In this document: piece after piece, positions 33,478-45,735 of the stretch | How positions within the stretch are numbered: position 1 is the stretch's first letter | Layout of the letters: each line of letters starts with the position of its first letter | The notes under the pieces: model-generated | Seen by the model: only the letters and a program-made list of their open reading frames with translations | Database searches by the model: none | What the model was told of the DNA's origin: nothing | Assembly: GCA_032690845.1 (NCBI GenBank) | Contig: CM064426.1 | Span: forward strand, 47,907,417-47,971,416 | Direction: 5' to 3' | DNA length: 64,000 bases | Source of the DNA: Eleusine coracana subsp. coracana | Lineage: Eukaryota; Streptophyta; Magnoliopsida; Poales; Poaceae | Program-made: the position numbers and the translations under genes

Positions 33478-34140
33478 TACAGCTACTTTGAAGGAGAGGA
33501 AGAGTCAGCTCGTAGCTCAACTTCTGGAGTTGCTGGAGGAGTAGGCACGGTCGGATTGATCTCTATGTTGTCGACCAAGGCTCAGGAAGTCTCCAGCATG
33601 GAATCCAAGAGCAGCTGGCATTTGTCGTTAGTCAAGTCTGGGTTGAAGCCCTCCTTGATCTTGTCCAATGGCAGAGCAGGAGACCAAGATTGGCAAATTG
33701 CTAGAACCTGACTCCGGGCCTCAGTCGCCACTCATTGAGTGCTATAAGCGATAGCTTCCGATGCATGCTCCAGCAAGTGCTCCAAGGAGTGGCCAGTCTG
33801 CTCCACTCGGTCGGCATGAATATAGTTCATTGCCTTTCGAGCAGCATAAGATAGAGCTGCGAGTAATGATTTTTGGTCAGTATGATCAAAAGAGGATTCA
33901 AGCAGATGTGAGAAATAATGAAGGGCTTACTGGCAAGTTTACATTTGAAGGATTTGGAGACGCTTTTGGCATCCTCTATCTAGGCGTCAGCCTCCTTCAG
34001 CTCCTTCCACAGCCGAGTGATCTCGGCCTTTTGATCTTCGACCGACTTGGAGCGGTTTTCCTTCTCAGCATTCAAGGCGTTAACAAACCTTTGCTGATTG
34101 GAAGTCAACTTCTCCAGGTCGGTAATCTTCTGATCACGAG

Positions 34141-34217
34141 CTAAAGACAGATGTTTGAACTTTTAGTGCTAGAGTGATTAGTTGATTATTTAAACACAAG
34201 ATGGTAAGTGATCTTAC
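34141..34217 (-). other. Predicted intron 4 of the E1 antisense ORF
   Basis: GTAAGATCAC donor and CTTTAG acceptor on the minus strand, 77 bp. The matching E2 intron is 57269-57345 (GTAAAAGATC..TTTGCAG), also 77 bp, at the same coding position before a (L)DKVTSNQQ-like block. Confidence 0.75.
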
Positions 34218-34809
34218 CGGCTGTATCAGCACGGCCTTGGTCATCTCTCTTTGGTCGGTCTGCAGGTTATCAATCTCCTTCTGTGCTTTGGAGAGCTGCT
34301 GACCGGTGACTAGCATAGCACCAGCAATATGTCAGTCTTAAACTTAAAGACATGAAGAACTAAGAGTTTTAGGGCATGCCAAAAGTCTCGGCTTCAAGAT
34401 ATTCCACCCTAGCCTATTTCCTCTATAAAAGAGCATATATTTTCTTTCTACAAATAGGGGTTAAGCTTAAGGATGAGATTAAGACAAAGCTAAAGAAGGG
34501 TATTGAAGTACCTTGCTGGCTTCTCGATGTTGGTACATAATTTCCACGTCCTCCACTTTGGGCCGACCGAGTGTATCTATAGATAATATTGCCTTACCTT
34601 TGTCAAGAAGTGAAGGGACGACGGCTGGAGCAGGTTGGGGTGCAGGCGCCGGAATGGAGGCAGGAATTGTCCTATCAGATGGCTTATCCACTTCGGTCGG
34701 CGTGTTTGATGACTTGCGGACCGGTCTGGGCAGATCAGTCAGACGAAGAGGGGGTCCTGACCGAGTGGCTTTAGACTCTTGGGCACTTTGCGAATCACTC
34801 ATCCGACTA

Positions 34810-34893
34810 CTGTGAAAACAAAAATTTAGGAGATTAAGATGTGCTATGACTATTGGCAATAAGAGATAAGGAATATAAGGTTTAAGGATTAAC
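34810..34893 (-). other. Predicted intron 2 of the E1 antisense ORF
   Basis: Donor GTTAATCC and acceptor TTTTCACAG on the minus strand, 84 bp, after a basic RIKLKKAP block. E2 has a 77-bp interval at 56584-56660 (GTAAGTTAC..GTCATGCAG) after RIKIKQA. Confidence 0.72.
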
Positions 34894-35333
34894 CTGGGGG
34901 CCTTCTTGAGCTTGATTCGGCACATCCTCTTCTTCGAAGAAGTTGACTGAGAATCAGTCTCCTTCCTCTTCTAGGAAGAGTTACTTGCCTTGTAGGTCTG
35001 TTGCACCACCCCTGCATCACTCTGTGTTTGGCTTGGGGGCTCCGACTGGCTTAAAGGTCGGTCGTAGGGAGTAGGGGCAGGTTGACTGGCATCAGCAGAC
35101 GGCATTTCTTCATCATCACCTTGATCCCCAACATATTGTCGTCGGCGCCCAATAGTCTGCTTCACTAGTCGACTGGGGGGAGGCAGGGTGACAACTGGAT
35201 CAACACGTTCAGGTTGAGTGCCTGTAGAAGAGCTTGAGCCTCCAGGGCCGGTCTGCTGCGGCTTCTCAACATTATCCGGTCCCTCGGTATCGCACGGAGG
35301 GAGCGGAGGATGGGATACATAAGTATCCAGAAC

Positions 35334-35410
35334 CTACGCAAGATTCAAGATATCAAGCAGGACATCAAGACAAGAAAATAAGGGATTGCTCAAAGTAGAC
35401 TGAGGCTTAC
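35334..35410 (-). other. Predicted intron 1 of the E1 antisense ORF
   Basis: Donor GTAAGCCTC and acceptor TTGCGTAG on the minus strand, 77 bp, with the next exon starting GTTCTGGATACTTA. E2 has the matching interval at 56051-56135 with next exon GTTCTAGACACTTA. Confidence 0.78.
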
Positions 35411-36807
35411 TCGGGCTCGCATAGTGCCCTTGTTATACGCCTTTCTGATCAATGAGTCATCCCGAAGGATATCCCCATCAAACATTTTCAATAGGCGTTT
35501 CTTACGAAGTTCACCATTTGGTGGATCGGGCACCTCCCTGGTTTTGTCATTATTAACATAGTTTCATGCCAGGTGACTTTGAAGCTTCAGGGGCTGCACT
35601 TTGCGTACTATGAAGCTTTTAGCGATGGTGATTTTGTCAACACGTCCAGCCTTCAAGTTAGCTATCTTCTTCAACAGAGCGACCACCTGAGGGTCGGTCG
35701 GATTAGGCTTCTCAGTCCATTGCGCCAGGGGAATTGCCTTGGCACCAGTGAAGTCGGTAAGAACAGGGGGAGGGTTGTCACATTAGAACCACTCGTCCTT
35801 CCAGTTCTTGTTCCCAATCTTCAACGACACATTGATGTAGGCTTCCGTCTTGCATAACTGGACGCCGATGCTGCCTATAGCTACTTGATTATCCTTGGTT
35901 GGCAACGGTCGGAGGACGAATAGATGGCAAAATAGAATGAAGTGGGGGAGAGTACACAAAAATGCTTTGCACATATGCACGAAGATGGTGATGTGAAGAA
36001 TAGAGTTGGGATTGAGGTTGACAAGCTGAAGGATCGAGAAGGCGACCAGAGGGGGGGGGGTGAATGGGAGCCAATTAAAATTCTTCTCAAGAACTTGGCC
36101 TATGTCCCAACTACAACCCGAACCAACCTCCAACCATGTCACCAAGATTACACGCACCTCTAACCCTAAGAATGACTCAAACCAAAAGGACACATAGTGG
36201 AAGCACAAGAGAAATGAAAAGGGAATCAAGGAAGATCCGAAAGATCACAAAACTGAGCCTGACGGAAGTTCTATGGTGCCTGACGGAAGTTCCGAAGCCC
36301 CCGATAGAAGTTCTCTCAATCATGGAAGTTCCGGGCAATGGGAGAACTATCACTCACAGAAGTTCCATGGTTTTTGACGGAACTTCCGTCATGCTCACGG
36401 AAGTTCTGTCCTGGGCAAAATAGCAGCTCTGTTTGGGAAAGAAAATTACCAAAACCCTATCAAACAAACTCCAAAAATCATGAAATTTGGACCAGATGAT
36501 CCGCAATACATCACGATCCTCCTCTAAAGAGATCTACTCCAAAAACACAAGGAATCATCATGAATTTCAGGTTTTGTGCCAAGTATACCAAAAAGGGGAA
36601 ACTTGAGAAATCCTTCAAATTGAAGGTGCTAGAGCTATTGATTCGGTCAAGGATCCATAGAGGATTGTTCTACCTCATCCTAGCAACAAGTTTCTCAAGA
36701 AATCCGAACCAAAAACTCATCCAAAAGTGAGATCGAAAATCACGACGAAAATAGCTCCAAAAATAGGAAATAGGGAATTTCGGGAATCAAGTGAAGAGGG
36801 AAATCTT

Positions 36808-37727
36808 TGATGTGGACAAGGGTCTTGATCTTCCGAAAGGTTCTGGATATGTTGATTTGGTCGGAGGCGACACACAAATCGTTCCGGCTTTAGAACAACA
36901 CGTTCTAAACCCCGTAATCGCAGCACGACGTCTCCTCTGGTTATCAACCATCCTAAAACGATTGACCTCGCCAAGAAGGCTAATCCCTGTCTGCGAATCA
37001 AGAACATAAGCAAGAACAAAGAAGAAGGCAACACAATTGCAGATGTATTATGAATCTCACGAAGTTGGGGTCTCACAAACCGTGATGACGGCGAAACTGT
37101 TATGAACAGAATAATCTAAGCAAAAACCAAACCCTAATGGTGCGGCGGCAGCTGTATATGAAGACCCTAGGGTCGTGCAAGACTCTCTGGACGTGCCCCT
37201 TATTGGGCTCAACTAGATACAAAGCCCATAGGCCAAAAATAGGCGATGCAGCACCGAAATAGATTCTGGACCCTCTTTTGTTTTGACGATTCCTGATGAC
37301 TCCTGATGAATTTTGATATGAGACCGGCGGCATTGGAAAGGACTTCTTCTTATCTTTCCGTGCATATGTAGAACGTCCAAATCCGAGTCCGTATGCGTAC
37401 TGGGCCTCCGTTTTAGTACAGATTGGTCCTGAGCCCTAAAACAGACTCGAAGTCGGTTTTCGTTGGGCTCCACCTTGGCTTCCACGTCCTTGCTGGTTCT
37501 CCACGTCTCCAAGTCCTTCTCCCATCATCTCCTGGTCCTCTCCATGGTTCCTAATTACAATATAATCATTAGGTAGCAAACCATTCTCAAAAGTGACATC
37601 TAATGAAGAATGTAGGAACGAGCTCACCTCTAAATTTAGTCGTTGTGCACGAGCTCTAGTCATTGGACCTTGCAAGTCCAGAATTGGAGGAGTGTTGCAT
37701 GTATCCTTAGGAGTGATGTCCTCATCA
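36808..37727 (-). mobile_element. 920-bp insertion with LTR-like ends, probably a solo LTR
   Basis: Begins TGATGTGGACA and ends with the complement of TGATGAGGACA, an 11-bp imperfect inverted terminal repeat with TG..CA ends. It is flanked by ATCTT at 36803-36807 and 37728-37732, and the empty site is seen in the D 5' LTR (GGGAAATCTTGAGCAC at 46525). On the minus strand its first 300 bases encode EDITPKDTCNTPPILDLQ, then GPMTRARAQRLNLEVSSF, a phrase I recall from the end of gypsy polyproteins. No primer site or second LTR is seen. Confidence 0.8.
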
Positions 37728-37954
37728 ATCTTGAGCACGAAAATACTTCTCATATCATAGAAAGGTGCTTACAAGATCCATAGGTACAAAGCTAGGAAGC
37801 CACCCTCTTCCTCCCACTCTTTGGACGAGCAATAGATGTCTCTCACACACCCTTTCTTCTCCTCTAAAACATGAAGTCCTCTCCTAGCACTTTGAATAGA
37901 GTCCTAACACAAGGCTAATGGGAAGAGAGACTCCTCTCCCACTAGCCACACCTC

Positions 37955-37968
37955 TCCTTATATAGGCC
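37955..37968 (-). promoter_or_regulatory. TATA box in the D 3' LTR
   Basis: CCTATATAAGGAG on the minus strand, in the same sequence context as in the B LTR at 7287-7299. Confidence 0.6.
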
Positions 37969-38713
37969 TAGGGTCTATTGTCCACATGACCACTCTACCC
38001 TTGACCTACATAACACACCCACCTACCACCGGGGGCATAACTGTCCATCTTTTTCTTCATCGCCCGAATGCCATCGGCCGCTTCACGTCTTTGCTTCATC
38101 TCGAAGCAAGCTCCATGATGGTGCCACGTGCACCACCAACCACCGCCACCGGTTTTGAGGCCCAAACCGGGAAACCGCCTTGCACACTTCTCAAAGCATG
38201 ACTTCTCGATGTTGACGCGTCTCACCTTGTCCCGTGATCCTGACCACCGGGAAGTCACTCCCAGTCCCTGTCCATCGGGCCCCCTTGTCACTGGCACTGG
38301 CATCCCATTTGCCTTGCCTTGGTCAACACGCCATCTTCATCACCGCCACGGTTTTGAGGCTTAACCGCGAAACCTTCTGTGCTTCTTGCCTCTACACGTG
38401 TACGGTGTGGATCACCCTTTACTTCACCCGGCATCCCCATCATCTGGCCCCAAGTCCCCTACTTGTGCTCGATCCTCTCGCCGTTGACCGCCAAGTCGAC
38501 TCTAGTGACCTACACATCATGAGACAAGCAAACACATTTCTCATCTCTTGCAACATCACCAATATCTCCACCAACTCTGGTTAGTCATAACCATGATATG
38601 CAAACCCATGCAATCCCTGGATTCCCGCATTTCAACTTAAACACCAAATCCGCTCAAGTCAATTACTCATCACAAATATAGCAAACCATGGCATATATCC
38701 ACATGGTTTCTCA

Positions 38714-40047
38714 ATCTCCCCCTTGATGAGTACATTAACAACACCAAATGCACAAAGATTAGAGATTGAAATGAGCCGAATAAGCACATCCAAATGGCCA
38801 AACCCAAAGAAAAGGTGGAAACAAGCCATCTAGCAAGTAGGGATCACAAAACCAAGAGTTGGCAAAGAAAACAACTTGAGACACAAAGAATGTGAAAAGC
38901 GCAAGAAACCGCTCAAGATCATGATATGGTCCCCCTCAAGTTGTGGTAGGTCTCATGTAGTGCAAAACAGATCATATGAGTTTCTTAGCATTATTTGTGC
39001 ATGACCCAAAATTTTCTTCCCCTTTGGCAATGAACTCATCAAAGAGGCAAAAGAACAAGCAAACATGCAATGCATGAAAATGCAAACCTAAGGAGCTTCA
39101 ACAATTATGCAAACAAGCATTTAACTTTGCTAACCATAACCATAGTGCCATGAGGTGTAAAGGCAATAGCTCCCAATCATGCAAAGATTAAAAATAGACA
39201 GCAAGGCATAAACACCATGAGCTATACAGGCTAAGCAGAAAGATTGACTAGCTTAGATAGAATCAAATTTTGTTTATCATGAGAAAATCTGCCACCACAT
39301 GTGTAAGTACTCTTATCCAAGGCAAAACAAGCACCAAGTGAATCATAAGAATCTAGCCAGTTTCAATCTCAACAAGGGCAACAAGCACTCGCAGAAAATG
39401 AGCTCTACAAACGCTCACATATGCAACAGAGACTCAGTTTGATCAATTGATTATTGTTTATCCTCATGTGTCCTCTTATCCATGTGGAGGGACGCACGAC
39501 TGGGTACGGCAAACACCCCGAGGCTTCAAGTCACAATGTTTGGATTTAGCATTATTGAGTAATTCTTGATCAAAGCACTTCCATTTCGCACGAGACAAAA
39601 GAGCATGCGTTTACGGCAAAAGGAACACATGTTCCCACAATGTTACATCATGAGCTAAACATTTGCAAAGCCTTCCATTTCGCAAACACAAGGTGCCAAA
39701 GCCAAGACATCCTCTAGACTAGCCTCAATGCAAGCTTCAACAAGGATAAAAGCAATTATACACATGGTGAGCAAGTTTTAGCAAGATTAGATCATAAGGT
39801 TCACAAGAAGCTCAGTTTACCTTTAAGATTAGCATGTTGCTCACGTGAGTTTATAATAAGCCATCTAGAAAATCTAAGCATAAGAGATTACGATCACATC
39901 CACACAACTTAGCTCAAGCCCAATCATAGCAAGGAGAAATGCAAGGAAGAATAAGAATCAAAGCTCATCTACCAATGCATATATTATATATGAAATGCAA
40001 TGCGAAAATGGTAAGATACATATATACAAGAGAAAACCAACTCCCCC
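38714..40047 (-). other. 3' untranslated region of element D
   Basis: No coding frame. It is alignable over its full length with 50812-52160 of element H (for example GAGGGACGCAC..GGTACGG near 39490 and 51590). Pyrimidine runs on the plus strand at 38716 (TCTCCCCCTT), 38930, 39018, 40042 and 40081 are polypurine runs on the element strand. This is where some Sireviruses carry an env-like gene; none is present. Confidence 0.75.
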
Positions 40048-40712
40048 TCAAATGATGCCATAGGGATGACAAACAAGAAGTCCCCCCCGTAGAAAAGCAT
40101 GTCTCGAAGCATCTAGGGGCTTGGTGAGGATATCAGCTAGTTGGTTTTTGGTATCAATGTATTTGAGCTCAACATCCCCCTTCTCAACATTGTCTCTCAG
40201 GAAGTGGAATCGCACATTGATGTGTTTGACCTTACCATGTTGGACTGGGTTTTTGGCTAAGCATATGGCACTGGAGTTATAACACATGAGTGGAACACCC
40301 TTAAAAGTCAACCCATAGTCTCTCATGGTAGATACAATCCATAGGATTTGTGAGCAGCAGCTACATACTCAGCCTCTGTGGTGGATTGGGTAACACTCGA
40401 CTGCTTACGAGAAGACCAACAGATCAAAGAAGTACCCAAGAAATGGCAAGTACCAGAAGTGCTCTTCCTATCAATTATACACCCAGCAAAGTCTGCATCC
40501 GAATACCCAATGAGATCAAGAGATGAAGATGCAGAGTACCAAAGACCGAACTCAAGGGTGTATTTGATATACCTGAAGATGCGCTTGATAGCCTTGCAAT
40601 GAGTCACCCTTGGGGTAGCTTGAAAGCGAGCACAATGACACACTGCAAAGTGTATGTCAGGTCTTGTCGCTATCAGGTACAAGATGGAGCCAATCATGGT
40701 CCTGTACTCCAT
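40048..40712 (-). pseudogene. Element D pol: end of RT and RNase H
   Basis: Frame 40712-40323 shows YRTMIGSILYLIATRPDIHF, LWYSASSSLDLIGYSDADFA, the RKSTSGTCHFLG block and VTQSTTEAEYVAAAH; frame 40326-40048 continues with NPVQHGKVKHINVRFHFLRD and the end block LADILTKPLD. The RNase H acidic residues in the DADFAGC and STTEAEY blocks are present. A frame change near 40325 breaks the domain. The 40501-40548 stretch is the one found copied in the CACTA remnant at 16482. Confidence 0.9.
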
Positions 40713-41772
40713 TTAATCCACCGCTTCATAGTCTTCATCAGGGTCAAGAGCCGTTGTAGTGGACATTGGTGTAGACAACGGCTTCACATTGACCATGTCG
40801 AACTTCTTCAGGAGATCCTTCGTGTACTTGGCTTGATGTATGAAAGTGCCTTGCTTGCACTGCTTGATTTGAAACCCAAGAAAGAAGGTGAGCTCTCCCA
40901 TCATCGACATCTGAAATTCACTTTTCATAGCTTCCTGAAACCGGGACACGAGCATGAGAGGAACCACCAAAGATGATATCATCCACGTAAATCTGAACCA
41001 TTAGAAAGTCATTGCCATGCTTTAGAGTGAACAAGGTTTTATCAACACACCCCATGACATACCCACGCTCTAGCAAGAAGGTCTTAAGCCTAGCATTCGA
41101 TGCCCTAGGTGCTTGCTTTATCCCGTACAAAGCCTTCTGAAGCTTGTACACACGGTTTCGGTATTTGTGGTGCTCAAAGCCAGGGGGTTGCCTCACATAC
41201 ACTTCTTCCTCTATGAAACCATTTAGGAAAGCACTCTTGACATCCATTTGATAGAGTCTAATGCCCTTGGAGGCAGCAAATGCAACCAAGATCCTAATGG
41301 CTTCTATGCGAGCAACAGGAGCAAAGGTTTCACCATAATCTAAGCCCTCCACTTGGCTAAAACCTTGAGCAAGTAGCCTAGCCTTGTTTCTCACAACCTC
41401 ACCATCCTCCCCATGTTTGTTTTTGAACACCCACTTGGTTCCTATGACATTGACATTTTTGGGAGGCTCTACAAGGGTCCAAACTTTGTTTCTCTCAATG
41501 TTTTCCAACTCCTCATGCATGGCATTAACCCAATGTTCATCAGATAGTTTGTGTCCAACATCCCGGGGTTCAAAGGTTGCAACAAAGAGAGAATTGGTAA
41601 AGCAAGCAAGATGTGCAGACCTTGACCTTGTTGTCCTCTCATAGAGATTACCGATCATCTGTTGAGGTGGGTGTCCATGCTGAATGTTGTGAGCAGCCTC
41701 TCTCTCAGAGTGTACCTCCCCCTCAACCACAGCTGGAGCTTGCTTGACAGCTGCTGAAGTCGATGTAGAAGG
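40713..41772 (-). pseudogene. Element D pol: reverse transcriptase
   Basis: RVT_2: NVIGTKWVFKNKHGEDGE, ARLLAQGFSQVEGLDYGE, FAPVARIEAIRILVAFAA, YQMDVKSAFLNGFIEEEVYV, QPPGFEHHKY and LYGIKQAPRAS. The catalytic box YVDD is intact in VQIYVDDIIFGG. A frameshift about 15 codons later (near 40930) and a stop near 40712 inactivate it. Upstream (41772-41500) is the acidic integrase-RT linker with a run of Asp encoded by CATCAT repeats near 41830. Confidence 0.92.
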
Positions 41773-42753
41773 TTATGGACCCTTTGCTGGAGTAGTGGTA
41801 GCAGCAGGAACAAGCTCAGATGAGAGATGAAGTGAATCATCATCATCATCATCAAAGCCCTGTAGGTCCTCTTCTACAAAGATGCTCTCCTTCATCTCCT
41901 TATCACATGCAGACTCAATCACATTCCTTGCACAAGAGTTTGACTCATCAAAGGTTACATCGTAGGATTCTACGATGGTGTTAGTCTCCAAATTCAAAAC
42001 TCTATTGGAATGACCATGAAGAGAGTAACCAAGAAAGATTCCATCGGAAGACCTTGACTCAAACTTATCAAGGTTGCCACGCTTGAGAATAAAGCACTTG
42101 CAACCAAAGGCAGGCAAATAAGAAACCTTGGGCTTTCTCCCAAAACGCAGCTCATAAGAAGTTACATTAAGAATTGAGCGCAGGAAAATCCGATTGGAAA
42201 CATAGCAAGCAGTGCTAATGGCCTAAGCCCAGAACCGCCTCGGAGTCCTATGCTCACCGAGAATCATCCGGGCCATCTCCACTAAGGTTCTGTTCTTTCT
42301 TTCAACCACACCGTTCTGCTAGGGAACATGAGGTGCTGAAAACTGATGCTCAATACCATGCTCAAGACAGAAAGCGTCAAAGGAGAAGTTCTTGAACTCG
42401 GTGCCATTATCACTATGAATCGCTCGTAATGCACCAGGGAGTTCCTTGAACAACCTCAAAGCTAAGCTCCAAAAGTGATGAAACACTTCATCCTTGCTCT
42501 CAAGAAAGTAAATCCAAGAGTAGCGAGAATAGTCGTCAACAATCACAAGAACATACCACTTCCTACCCGCCGAACGAACCCGAGAAGGACCAACAATGTC
42601 CATATGAAGCAACTCTCTAGGGCGTTCAGTCATCACCAAATTGATTGGTGGATGAGAAGCGGCAATCATTTTCCCATGACGACAAGGAGCACAAACCAAA
42701 TTCTTATCAAATTTGAGCTTAGGCAATCCTCGGATCAAACCTAGGCCACTCAA
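41773..42753 (-). pseudogene. Element D pol: integrase
   Basis: CAPCRHGKM (zinc-finger Cys pair), LLHMDIVGPSRV (first Asp), AIHSDNGTEFKN (second Asp) and QNGVVERKN (Glu) are all present. Stops interrupt at 42320-42318 (before QNGVV) and near 42228 (FWA-stop-AISTA). The C-terminal SYLPAFGCKCFILKRGN, SDGIFLGYSLHGHS and IVESYDVTFDES blocks follow to 41773. Both stops are single-base changes of sense codons, so the copy decayed in place. Confidence 0.92.
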
Positions 42754-43203
42754 GCGACATAACTAGTCAAAGCTCATGTGACCCAGTCTCCTATGCCATT
42801 TCCAGAGCTCAGAAGAAGATTGAGCAAACAAGCACTTGTAGGAACCAGGAGAACCAGCAAAATCAGCCTAAAAAACTCTGCCAATGCGAGATATCCCACA
42901 AACCAAGGAACCACTCGAATCAAGAACACAAGAAGCATTTGACTTAAAGCGCACTTCCAAACCAACATCAAGAAGCTGAGAGATAGAGAGGAGATTGTAC
43001 TTGAGAAACTCAACCAAACCAACATCATTGAGAGTGAAGTTCTCATTTACCTTTACCGCGCCCCTTCCCTTCACTCTTCCTCTTTTGTCATCTCCAAAGG
43101 TCACATACTCCCGACGATTCAAGGGAGTGAGGCTCGAGAACCACTTTGCATTTCCGGTCATGTGGCGCGAACACCCGGAATCCATCAACCACTTGTTCTC
43201 CAA
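42754..43203 (-). pseudogene. Element D pol: protease and pre-integrase region
   Basis: KWLMDSGCSRHMTGNAKWF contains an intact copia protease DSG site, followed by VTFGDDKRGRVKGRG, KYNLLSISQLLDVGLE and, after a shift near 42870, the GAG-pre-integrase WKWHRRLGHMSFD-like block in degraded form. Protease cuts the Gag-Pol precursor. The domain lies directly downstream of gag, as expected. Confidence 0.88.
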
Positions 43204-45672
43204 GCCTCCACCTGCTGCCTACAAAGAACGAGAAGTGAAAGTTGATGGCTCAGTGCTGGGGTTAGTCAAAAAGCATTTGGGAATCCAGCACTTAACCATA
43301 CGAACGCATGGGACGAGAACCACGATGGGAAAAACATGGCCCGTCAAAGCATCTCGACTCAAACCTTGGGTTGTGAGGATAGAAATTATCTGTGTGAAAA
43401 CCAAATCCACGTGAGTGACGCTCACCATGATGGGGAAAACGTGGGGCGCTAAAGCGCTGCTGCGCAAAGCCTCTATTTCATGATTCAAAGCCATATGAGG
43501 AATGACCCTGTCCATGATAGGCACGAGAAAAAGAGCGAGGCTGAAAGTCAACAAAATCATCATAAAAAGCATCCCTAGTCAACTTAGCTTGCTTCCTCTC
43601 AATCCTCTTACGCCTATAACAAAATTCATCCAAGTAGCCCTTGCGACCACAAAACATGCAAATGTAGACACCCTTAGGATTAGGCTTGGTTTGCATTGCA
43701 GGTTTGGGTTTTGGCTTCTCTGTTTGCTTTGGGTTGAAGGAGGGTTTGGGATTGGGTGGATAGTATGTGTCAGTGGGTTTGATGGTGTTTTCCTCATCCT
43801 TGTAGCTGGAGCTAGGTACAAACTTACCCACATTCTCACTCTCCTTGTCACACCTCTCAAATCCCAAACCCAAGTTATAGGTTAATCTAGAAGCACTCTA
43901 ATTCACTCTGGCCAAATCACTCTCAATCTTCTCTTCAGTCACTAGGGTTCTCTAGAGCCTAGACACAAGATAGTCATTTTCCTGAACTAGGGCTTTGTTT
44001 TCCTCCCTAGTGATTACAAGATTGTCCTTAAGAGAGACACACATCTCACAAAGTGGTGGAAGGACCTTAGAGCGAGTCTCATGAAGCAACTTGAACTCAA
44101 GCTCTTTGACTTTAAGGGACTGAGCGTCCAACTCATCTGTGAGTTTTGGGCAGTTCTGACATGCACCCAAAAGAGTTGGTTTAGCTTTGAACTCATCAAG
44201 CTCCTTGAGGGCACTCTCAAGCTGACTGGCAACTTGAGCATGCACACTCTCCCTCGTTGCAAGATCACTCATCATAACTTGACAAGATCACACTCAACAA
44301 CAATGTCCTCACGACCAAGCTTGGACCTAAGCGAAGCAATTTCAAAATCAGCACTCTCCAACTTAGATTTAAGCTCTCTACTCTCATGAATAACACTACG
44401 AAGCTTATCATCTTGCAAAAGCAGAACATCGCGTAAATGATCAAGTTCAAAAGAGAGCTCATCAAGAGTGGGAGGTACCTCGCTTGCGTCAGAGTCGGAT
44501 CCAGAGTCGGTGTCGTGGTCGTTCTTTGCCATGAAGCAAAGCCCAACGAAGTCATCCTTCCTCTTGACTCGTGGCTTTTCAACCTCCTCCTCCGAGCTTG
44601 TAAAGCCTTCGCTTGATGTGAGGTCAACATCGCTCAAGGCAGCAACGCAGGCGCATGCAATGGCCTTGGCAAACTTCATGGAGTTCTTTCCCTTCTTGTA
44701 GAAGCGGTTCTTCTTCTACTTGAAGTCTTCAGTGTTGTTGTCACGGTACCCAGCCTTCTTCATCTTCTTGGGACAATCAGCTATGAAGTGTCCCGGGTCA
44801 CCGCACTCGAAGCAGGTTCTTGAACCACCTCCTCTTCTCTCCTTCCGGTTGTTGTAGAACTTCCTGAACTTCCTTGTGAGCAAGGACAACTCCTCGTCAG
44901 GAATGCACTCCATCTGTTCATCCGAAGCTGCAACAAGAGAAGACAAAGCAAACTCCAAGGAAGACTTGTTAAGTGAGGGGTTAGTTCCATAAGAAGCACA
45001 ACTGTGATCACCCTTCCGAGAACTAGAAAGCAAAGCCATGCTAGAAGCAGGAATAGCAAGATTAGAACAAGATTTTCTAGACAGTTCATGAGATTTCAGC
45101 TTGCTATACAGTTGCTCACAGTTCAGGGTATTGAATTCAGCAGTTTCTTCTAGAGCAGCAATTTTAACCCCGCAAACATTTTCATCAAGTGAGTACAGCA
45201 GTTGCTTAGCTCTATCATTGTCATTGTACACAAGGGTACCACAAGCCCGCAAGTTCCACACAATTGCCTCAAACCTACAAAAAGTGTCATCTTGTGACTC
45301 GCCCGGTTTTTTAGCAAAGGTTTAGAACTATCTATTGTAAGCATCCTTACGCATAGACTTGACCTGGTTGGTACCCTCATGGTAAGTGCAGAGTTTAACC
45401 CAAATAGCATGAGCAGTGTCAAGGTGTGCAACCCTATCATGTTCACTCCTACCAAGTGCAGAAAGCAGAATATTGATAGCTTTGGAGTTGTTCTCGTACC
45501 TGACTAACTCACTTGCAGAAGCAGTGTTCAGGTCTTGTGGTATAATATACTCCTGATCAACAATCTGCCAAATTGCACGTCCTTAACTCAGCAGATATGC
45601 CTTAGTCCGTGACTTCCAGTAGGGGAAGTCCTCTCCATCGAACATCCACAGCTTGATAGCATGCTTCTCCAT
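43204..45672 (-). pseudogene. Element D gag (two zinc knuckles, coiled coil)
   Basis: Start codon at 45672-45670, same N-terminus as in element B. The helical gag core with NDNDRAKQLLYSLDENV is at 45261-44716 and ends in zinc knuckle CFECGDPGHFIADC. A coiled-coil stretch follows at 44679-43950 (LDELSFELDHLRDVLLLQD, LKVKELEFKLLHETR). A second knuckle near 43640 reads CMFCGRKGYLDEFC, with Tyr at 43636-43634 in place of the metal-binding His that element B keeps. Several frame changes occur (about 45260, 44715, 44270, 43900). Gag packages the element RNA. Confidence 0.87.
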
Positions 45673-45721
45673 GTCGCCTTCAGATCACAAAGCCGGTGAA
45701 GGTTAACTAGTGATCAAATCG

Positions 45722-45733
45722 TCTCTGATACCA
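45722..45733 (-). other. Primer binding site of element D
   Basis: The plus strand reads TCTCTGATACCA, the complement of TGGTATCAGAGA, two bases from the LTR start; one mismatch to the initiator tRNA-Met complement. Confidence 0.9.
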
Positions 45734-45735
45734 AT

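Larger units (their letters stand above)
33478..36026 (-). pseudogene. Element E1 antisense ORF, main part (Transposase_28-like, intron-containing)
   Basis: Opposite to pol. Continuing from the first exon at 47741-47468, it reads NLNPNSILHITIFVHMCKAF, NVSLKIGNKNWKDEWF and TIAKSFIVRKVQPLK, matching the putative gypsy-type transposon (PF04195-like) N-terminal domain. A Pro/Ser-rich middle (PAPAPQPAPAVVPSL) and a coiled-coil C-terminus with SQVLAICQSW and LDKIKEGFNPDL follow. GT-AG intervals at 35410-35334, 34893-34810, 34511-34448 and 34217-34141 interrupt the coding sequence at the same places as in E2. Stops show this copy is dead. Function unknown. Confidence 0.82.
36027..38713 (-). repeat. 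3' LTR of element D (1.76 kb plus a 920-bp insertion)
   Basis: Left end TGAAGGATCGAGAAGG, right end GGTTTCTCA at 38713 before TCTCCCCCTT. Removing 36808-37727 and one ATCTT restores collinearity with the LTRs of B, H and the 5' LTR of D. 36252-36412 holds repeated CGGAAGTTCCG motifs. Confidence 0.92.

Noticed and set aside
35783..36229. Single 148-codon minus frame taken as one gene
   Set aside because: It crosses the D-E1 border at 36026: the first part is D LTR and only the rest is E1 antisense ORF.
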